Positions 52,338-57,258 of a stretch of DNA of 57,258 bases are shown piece after piece. The position numbers and the translations under genes are program-made. This DNA comes from Massilia phosphatilytica (lineage in GTDB: Bacteria; Pseudomonadota; Gammaproteobacteria; Burkholderiales; Burkholderiaceae_D), in assembly GCF_002968015.1 (NCBI RefSeq), contig NZ_PUIP01000029.1:1-57258 (forward strand). Reading direction: 5' to 3'. Under the pieces are notes generated by a model. That model was not told the DNA's origin. It saw only the letters and a list, made by a program, of their open reading frames with translations, and searched no databases. Numbering within the stretch: position 1 is the first letter of the stretch; every line of letters begins with the position of its first letter.

Positions 52338-54562
52338 GGCGTCCTGTCCCCGTGGGCGCCGCCGACCAGGTCGCGCACGGCGTCGAGCAGGGTGGCGTCG
52401 TGGAAGGCGCCCTTGGCCAGATAGTAATCGGCACCCGCTTCCAGACCGCGCGCGCGATCTTCCGGACGGTCCTTGTACGACACGATCATCACCGGCAGGC
52501 GGGCGAGGCGCGGGTCGCGCCGGATGCGTTCCGTGAGGCCGATGCCGTCCAGGCGCGGCATGTCGATGTCCGTGATCACGAGGTCGTAATCGGCTCCGCG
52601 CAACTGGTTCCAGCCGTCCGCACCATCCAGCGCCACGTCCACGTCGTAGCCTTGCGCGGCCAGCAGCTTGCGCTGCATCTCGCGCACCGTGAGCGAGTCG
52701 TCCACCACGAGCACGCGCCGCGCGCGCCCGGCCGCGGCCAGCCGGTCCGCGGCGAGTCCCAGGCGCAGCGCGGCGCCGTCGTCCAGCAGGCGGGCGATCG
52801 AGCGCAGCATGTCGGGCACGTCGAGGATCAGCACCGGCGTGCCGTCGTCGAGCAGGGCGGCGGCCGCGATGTCGCGCAGCTTGCCGAAGGTCGGCTCGAG
52901 CGGCTGCACGGTCAGGCTTTGTTCGCCGCGCACGGCGTCGACGACGAGGCCGTAGCGCTCGCGCCCCGTCCCGATCGCGACCAGCACGAGGTCCGTTCCC
53001 GCCACGGCGTCGCCCAGGTCCAGCACCTGGCTGGCGGCGACGAGGCCCAGCTGGCCGCCGCCGGGCGTGTCCACGTACTGGCGGCCGTGCAGGGTGCGCA
53101 CGTCGGAGGCCGCCACGCGGCGCACGCCTTCCACGCGCGCGATCGGCAGCGCACAGGCGGCGCCGGCCACGTCGACGACGAGGGCGCGCACGATCGACTG
53201 CGTGAGCGGCAGCGTGATCATGGTGGTAAACCCTGCGCCGGGCGTGGATTCCGCGCGCACGGTGCCGTTCATGCCGTGCACGGCGTCGTGCACGACGTCG
53301 AGGCCCACACCGCGCCCGGACAGTTCGGTCGCGCTCTCCTTCAGCGAAAAGCCGGGCAGGAACAGGAACTGCATCAACTCGGCCTGGGACAGTTCGGCCG
53401 CGAATGCGGGCGCGGCCACCTGGCGGCGCACGGCGGCCGCGCGGATGCGCTCCGGATCGACGCCGCCGCCGTCGTCCGCCACGGCCAGCGCCAGCATGCC
53501 GCCGCGGTGGCGCGCTTCCAGTCGGATCGTGCCGTGCGCGGGCTTGCCGGCCGCCGTGCGCTCCGCCGGCAGCTCCATCCCATGGTCGACGGCATTGCGC
53601 AGCAACTGGTACAGCGGACCTTCCATGCGTGCCAGCACGGCGCGGTCGACGAGCGTGTCCGCGCCCTCGATCTCCACCCGCACGTCCTTGCCGAGGCCGC
53701 GCGCCAGGTCGCGCACCATGCGCGGCAACCCGTGCACGCCTTCCGCGAAAGGGCACATGCGCAGCGCCAGCACTTCGTCGGCGAGGCGCGTGGACACGGT
53801 CAGCGCCTGCCGTTCGTAGTGCTCGGCGCCCTCGATCGTGCGGTGCAGGGTGTCGCGCAGCGGCGCGGCGCGGTCGGCCACACGCTGCGCCAGGTCGGCC
53901 AGGTGGGCGTCGCCCGTCGCGCGGATCGCGTCCTGCAAGGCGTCCAGCGCCTCGTAGACGGCGCGCTGGTGGCGCTTGTAGCGCTGCAGCCCGGCGATCC
54001 AAGGCCGCAGCTGGCCCGCGTGCAGGCGCGCCTGGCTGGCCAGCGTGAGCAGCTCGTCGCTGCCGGCCGGTGCGGAAGGCGGTTCCACCGGCGCGGGCGG
54101 TGATGCGGGCACCGAGGTGGGCTGAGGTACGGTCGACGGGGAGGCCGGCGGAGCAGCGTTGCCCTTGCCGTGCAGGGCGCCCAGCGCCGCGGCCATGGCG
54201 GCGATACGATTGCCGCGCGGCGCCGCGGCGCCATCGGCCTCCGCCAGCTGGTGCAGCAGGTCGACGGCGCCCAGCAGCACGTCCACGCTGCTCGCGTCCA
54301 GCTGCGCCCGGCCTTCCTGCGCCGCGACCAGCACGTCTTCCATCGCATGCGCGAGGCGCACGGCCGGCTCCAGGCCGACGATCGCGGCCGCGCCCTTGAC
54401 GCTGTGCGCCGCGCGCATCATCGATTCCAGCCGGGCCGCGTCGACGGCGCCCTGTTCGAGCAGCAGCAGGCCTTCCGTCAGCACGCGCATCTGTTCGCGC
54501 GTCTCCATGCGGAACAGGTCCAGCATCGAGTAGCCGCTCAGGTCCTCGTTCTCGATACTCAT
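52334..54562 (-). CDS. wspE: CheA-type hybrid kinase WspE
   Basis: This 742-residue kinase has an HPt domain with H53 in RAAHSVKGAAA, a Pro-rich linker (about 135-168), a dimerisation region, a HATPase core (LLRNAVDHGMELP, VADDGGGVDPERI, GRGVGLDVV), a CheW-like domain (about 460-590) and a C-terminal receiver with D665 in ITDIDMPRLDG. Kinase plus fused receiver is the WspE layout. It should phosphorylate WspR and WspF. It is coupled by ATGA to wspD upstream and to wspF downstream. Confidence 0.95.
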   Translation of the reverse strand: MSIENEDLSGYSMLDLFRMETREQMRVLTEGLLLLEQGAVDAARLESMMRAAHSVKGAAAIVGLEPAVRLAHAMEDVLVAAQEGRAQLDASSVDVLLGAVDLLHQLAEADGAAAPRGNRIAAMAAALGALHGKGNAAPPASPSTVPQPTSVPASPPAPVEPPSAPAGSDELLTLASQARLHAGQLRPWIAGLQRYKRHQRAVYEALDALQDAIRATGDAHLADLAQRVADRAAPLRDTLHRTIEGAEHYERQALTVSTRLADEVLALRMCPFAEGVHGLPRMVRDLARGLGKDVRVEIEGADTLVDRAVLARMEGPLYQLLRNAVDHGMELPAERTAAGKPAHGTIRLEARHRGGMLALAVADDGGGVDPERIRAAAVRRQVAAPAFAAELSQAELMQFLFLPGFSLKESATELSGRGVGLDVVHDAVHGMNGTVRAESTPGAGFTTMITLPLTQSIVRALVVDVAGAACALPIARVEGVRRVAASDVRTLHGRQYVDTPGGGQLGLVAASQVLDLGDAVAGTDLVLVAIGTGRERYGLVVDAVRGEQSLTVQPLEPTFGKLRDIAAAALLDDGTPVLILDVPDMLRSIARLLDDGAALRLGLAADRLAAAGRARRVLVVDDSLTVREMQRKLLAAQGYDVDVALDGADGWNQLRGADYDLVITDIDMPRLDGIGLTERIRRDPRLARLPVMIVSYKDRPEDRARGLEAGADYYLAKGAFHDATLLDAVRDLVGGAHGDRTP

Positions 54563-55239
54563 CGCAGCAGGCTCTCCAGTTCAGTGCGCAAACGGGCCGT
54601 GTCGAGCAGGCCGGCTTCCAGGGCGCCGTCCGCGATCATGCCGGCGACGAGGCCGGGCGGCGCGTGGCCGACGTTGGCGGCGGGCGGACGCATCGCATCC
54701 CGCGCGTGGCGCAGCACGCCGTGGACTTCGTCGACGGGCAGCGCGTAGCGGTGGGGGCCGAGGGCCAGCACGAGCAGGCGCGCGAACGCATGGCGGCCCG
54801 GCGGCGGCGGGACGCCGGCGGTGTCCACGTTCATCAGGCGTGCCAGCGACACGGCCGGCAGCAGGCGCCCGCCGACGTTGACGATGCCGAGCAGGGCGCC
54901 GCGGCTCCGGTGCGGCAGGCGGTGCGCGGGCGCCGGCGGGGCGACTTCGACGGCGAGGGCCATCGCGACGGCCAGCCATTCGCGGCCGATGCGGAATGCC
55001 AGCGCGGCCGCGTCCGTGCGCGCGGGCGGCGGTTCGGGACGCGCCAGTTCGCGCGCCCAGGCAGCGCGGTAGTCCGCGTCGACGGGACGCTGCAGGTTGT
55101 GCTGGGCGGCGCCCGCGTACACGGGGCAGTTGCGGCAATGGACGTGCTGGACGAGCTCGGGGCAGCTGCGGTCGCCCGCGACGCCGATGCGGCGCCAGCA
55201 GGCGTCTTCGTTCCAGGCGCTGACCGGCAGGTGCTTCAT
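54559..55239 (-). CDS. wspD: CheW-type adaptor WspD
   Basis: This 226-residue CheW-family scaffold should link receptor WspA to kinase WspE. It has an N-terminal Cys-rich segment (C14, C26, C35, C38 in CW ... SCPELVQHVHCRNCPVY), seen in WspD-type adaptors but not in ordinary CheW, then the CheW fold (RGALLGIVNVGGRLLPAVSL). The four cysteines could bind a metal. Both ends overlap neighbours by four bases; the start at 55239 follows from that and from the family N-terminus. Confidence 0.92.
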   Translation of the reverse strand: MKHLPVSAWNEDACWRRIGVAGDRSCPELVQHVHCRNCPVYAGAAQHNLQRPVDADYRAAWARELARPEPPPARTDAAALAFRIGREWLAVAMALAVEVAPPAPAHRLPHRSRGALLGIVNVGGRLLPAVSLARLMNVDTAGVPPPPGRHAFARLLVLALGPHRYALPVDEVHGVLRHARDAMRPPAANVGHAPPGLVAGMIADGALEAGLLDTARLRTELESLLR

Positions 55240-56414
55240 GCGGTCTGCCTCCCGCGCCGCGCATGGACGCGCGCGGCGCGCTCGCGCAGGCCCGCGCCAA
55301 GGGCCGGGTCGCCGCGCTGTTCGGCGAGCAGGGCCAGCGCGCACAAGGCTTCGTAGTGCTCGGGATCGAGGTAGACGCAGCGCCGCCAGGCGTTTTCCGC
55401 ATCCTGCGGCCGTCCCGCGCATTCGGCCGTGAGCCCGAGCAGGAACCACGCTTCGGCATCGTCGGCGCGCCGGGCCAGCGCGGCGCGGCATGCGTCTTCC
55501 GCCTGCGCCAGCCGGCCCGCGTCGGCGTGCGCCCTGGCTTCCGCCAGCAGGTCGCGCGGTGCGGGGACGACCGGTGGCAGGGGCACGCGCGCTGCCGCGG
55601 GCAATGCACGGCGCGCAGCCGGCCGTGCGGGCGTCCGCAACACGTCGACCGCGCGCCGGCCATGCTTGCGCAGCGCGAACGTATCCTGCGGCGTGCGCGG
55701 CGCGAAGCCGTGGCGGCACAGGGCGGGCGCTTCGGCGTAGCCGGCCAGCAGCAGGCCGTCGTCGGCAAGCAGCGCGGCGAGGCGCGCGGCCGCCCGCTGC
55801 TGCGTGGCCAGGTCGAAGTAGATCAGCAGATTGCGGCAGATGACGAGGTCGTAGGTGCCCGTGACGGCCGGGTCGACGTCGAACAGGTTCGCCTGGCCGA
55901 AAGCGACATAGGCGCGCGGTTGCGCGCCGATTACGTGCTCGTCGCCATCGTCCGTGAAGAAGCGCGCACGCAGGCCCTGGTCGTCGCCGCGGAACGCGTT
56001 GCGGGTGTACCTGCCGGCGCGGGCACGCTCGATCGCGGCCCGCGACAGGTCGAAGGCGTCGATGCAGCACTGCGCCGGCTCCACACCTGCGCGCGCCAGC
56101 AGCATGGCCAGCGAATACGGTTCCTCGCCACCGGCGCAGGGCAGCGACAGCACGCGGACCTGCATCCCGGGCCGCGCCATCAAACGTGCCTGCACGAAGC
56201 GCAGCGCGGTCTCGAACACGGCGGGGTCGCGCAGGATCCAGGACTCGGGTACGACGACGAGGTCGACGAGCGCGTCGAATTCGGGCGTGCCCGGCTGTGG
56301 ATCGTAATCGATGCCGGCGCCGAGACTGCGCATGCGTTCGCGCACGGCCCGTTCGACCGTGGCGACGCTCAAGTCGAGACCGGTGGCGGCGCGCAGGCGC
56401 AGCGTGAGATTCAT
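55236..56414 (-). CDS. wspC: CheR-type methyltransferase WspC with TPR tail
   Basis: This 392-residue protein has a CheR methyltransferase domain (about 1-260) with SAM-binding LSLPCAGGEEPYS (89-101) and ICRNLLIYFD, followed by a Pro/Ala linker and a C-terminal TPR region (about 295-385: EDACRAALARRADDAEAWFL). CheR plus TPR is characteristic of WspC, which methylates WspA. The start at 56414 is set by the ATGA overlap with wspB. Confidence 0.94.
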   Translation of the reverse strand: MNLTLRLRAATGLDLSVATVERAVRERMRSLGAGIDYDPQPGTPEFDALVDLVVVPESWILRDPAVFETALRFVQARLMARPGMQVRVLSLPCAGGEEPYSLAMLLARAGVEPAQCCIDAFDLSRAAIERARAGRYTRNAFRGDDQGLRARFFTDDGDEHVIGAQPRAYVAFGQANLFDVDPAVTGTYDLVICRNLLIYFDLATQQRAAARLAALLADDGLLLAGYAEAPALCRHGFAPRTPQDTFALRKHGRRAVDVLRTPARPAARRALPAAARVPLPPVVPAPRDLLAEARAHADAGRLAQAEDACRAALARRADDAEAWFLLGLTAECAGRPQDAENAWRRCVYLDPEHYEALCALALLAEQRGDPALGAGLRERAARVHARRGRQTA

Positions 56415-56860
56415 ACGTCGGTTCCTTCGCCGAACAGCAGGGCTTCGACGTCGGGCGCCAGCAGGCGGTCCGGGTCGAGCAGTTGCAGCATGCCATCGAC
56501 AGCGGGCGCGACCTGGCCGAGCCACGGCGCACTGGCCACGCCCGCGTCGGCGAGTGCGCCGTCGATGGACGCCACGCCGACCACGCGCTCGGCCTTCAGG
56601 CCCAGGCGGCGCCGGCGCCCCGCCGCGTCGATCTCGACGAGCAGGATGCGGGTGTCGTAGCGCACGGCATCCGGCGGCGTGCCGGCCAGGCGCGACAGGT
56701 CGATCACGGGGATCGCCTCGCCGTGCAGGTCCAGCAGGCCGGGCACGAAATGGGGCGCGCCGGGCAGAGCCTTCAGGCGCGCCACCGGCAGCACGCGCAA
56801 CACGCTCGCCAGCGGCAGCGCGTAGCGTTCACGGCCGATGTGGAACACCATCGTTTTCAT
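56411..56860 (-). CDS. wspB: CheW-type adaptor WspB
   Basis: This 149-residue CheW-fold protein (MKTMVFHIGRERYALPL, then PGLLDLHGEAIPVIDL) is the second adaptor of the Wsp array. Two CheW-like adaptors (WspB and WspD) per system is the known Wsp composition. It overlaps wspA and wspC by four bases each. Confidence 0.93.
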   Translation of the reverse strand: MKTMVFHIGRERYALPLASVLRVLPVARLKALPGAPHFVPGLLDLHGEAIPVIDLSRLAGTPPDAVRYDTRILLVEIDAAGRRRRLGLKAERVVGVASIDGALADAGVASAPWLGQVAPAVDGMLQLLDPDRLLAPDVEALLFGEGTDV

Positions 56861-57258
56861 GTAGGGTTAACGGAGAACGTGGCGACCGAATGCTGCAAAT
56901 CGGTGGCGGCATACTGCAGCTGGTGCACGGCCTCGCTCGTGGCTTTCAGCGAGTCGACGGTCTGCTGGCTGGCGTCGGACAGCTGCGTCATCGTCGCCGT
57001 GATCTGCGACGCGCCCACGGCCTGCGACTGCATCCCTTGCAGCACGAGGTCGAAGCGGGGCGCCAGCTTGCTGACCTGGTCCGTCATGCCGGACAGCTGC
57101 TCGGCCACGTGGCGTGCCTCGTCCACGCTGCGGCGGATGTCCTCGGTAAACTTGTCCATGCCCATGACGCTGGCCGACACGGCGGACTGCATCTCTTTCA
57201 GCATCTGTTCGATGTCCCACGTCGACACGGACGTCTGGTCGGCCAGGCGCCGGATCTC
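56857..57258 (-). CDS. wspA: Chemoreceptor WspA, C-terminal 133 residues (cut by window edge)
   Basis: The open frame enters from the right edge reading EIRRLADQTSVSTWDIEQML, which is the tail of an MCP signalling hairpin (family pattern EIRxLADQT/S ... I), then a helical C-terminal segment ending SVATFSVNPT. It is the first gene before wspB and the only receptor-like frame in the cluster, so it is WspA, the surface-contact receptor. The membrane and HAMP parts lie beyond the window. The helical bundle continues without interruption through the GTG at 57228, so that codon is not the start. Confidence 0.92.
   Translation of the reverse strand, partial: EIRRLADQTSVSTWDIEQMLKEMQSAVSASVMGMDKFTEDIRRSVDEARHVAEQLSGMTDQVSKLAPRFDLVLQGMQSQAVGASQITATMTQLSDASQQTVDSLKATSEAVHQLQYAATDLQHSVATFSVNPT

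Noticed and set aside
52338..54002. A 555-codon in-frame extension upstream of wspF, within wspE
   Set aside because: It is a same-strand shadow of wspE in another frame. The CheB homology begins exactly at ATG 52337, which overlaps the wspE stop.

Overview
The window is about 57 kb of GC-rich, densely packed chromosomal DNA. Its gene content (AcnD/PrpF-type methylcitrate cycle, a cysI-DUF934-cysH-cysD-cysN-cobA operon facing cysB, pepA/lptFG, YajQ, and a Wsp cluster) suggests a betaproteobacterium of the order Burkholderiales, most probably Oxalobacteraceae (Massilia/Telluria-like). This placement is inferred from gene content and protein sequence style; no 16S rRNA or database comparison was available.

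Layout. 1-213: the right end of an IS3-family insertion sequence that seems to have landed inside a terminator. 340-1965: a chemotaxis receptor. 1962-4519 (minus): a reverse transsulfuration pair (CBS plus cystathionine gamma-lyase). 4662-16217: a propionate catabolism block containing prpR, a DUF485/ActP monocarboxylate permease, a secreted alpha/beta hydrolase, and prpB-prpC-GNAT-acnD-prpF. The same operator motif (GTTTCA-N3-TGAAAC) lies in front of prpR/permease and in front of prpB, and prpB has a textbook sigma-54 promoter. 16345-19212: a four-PAS GGDEF/EAL protein. 19218-21546: xth, an AT-rich 446-bp spacer, two small coupled genes and a lipoprotein. 21604-25925: pepA diverging from lptF-lptG-cbiX. 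25933-31056: an accessory stretch with a polytopic membrane protein, a probable seven-bladed-propeller/DUF4214 exoprotein and a small helical protein. 31060-38879: the assimilatory sulfate reduction operon, CysB and a methyltransferase. 38955-39989: a porin. 40143-43638: an HK-RR-HK signalling group. 43861-50280: a DHH phosphoesterase, a GGDEF/EAL protein with a degenerate EAL domain, an NMO-like flavoprotein, YajQ and MurB. 50283-57258 (minus): the Wsp surface-sensing cluster wspA(partial)-B-C-D-E-F-R.

Two themes stand out. The first is sulfur and propionate metabolism: APS-type sulfate reduction without APS kinase, siroheme supply by CobA and CbiX, reverse transsulfuration from homocysteine, and a PrpR-sigma54 regulon that probably includes the permease. 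The second is c-di-GMP signalling: two GGDEF/EAL proteins, YajQ (a reported c-di-GMP-binding family) and WspR, all within this window. I found no tRNA, rRNA or CRISPR array. The nearest thing to a new system is the prp locus with its embedded, translationally coupled GNAT acetyltransferase; the propeller/DUF4214 exoprotein is the least characterised large gene.
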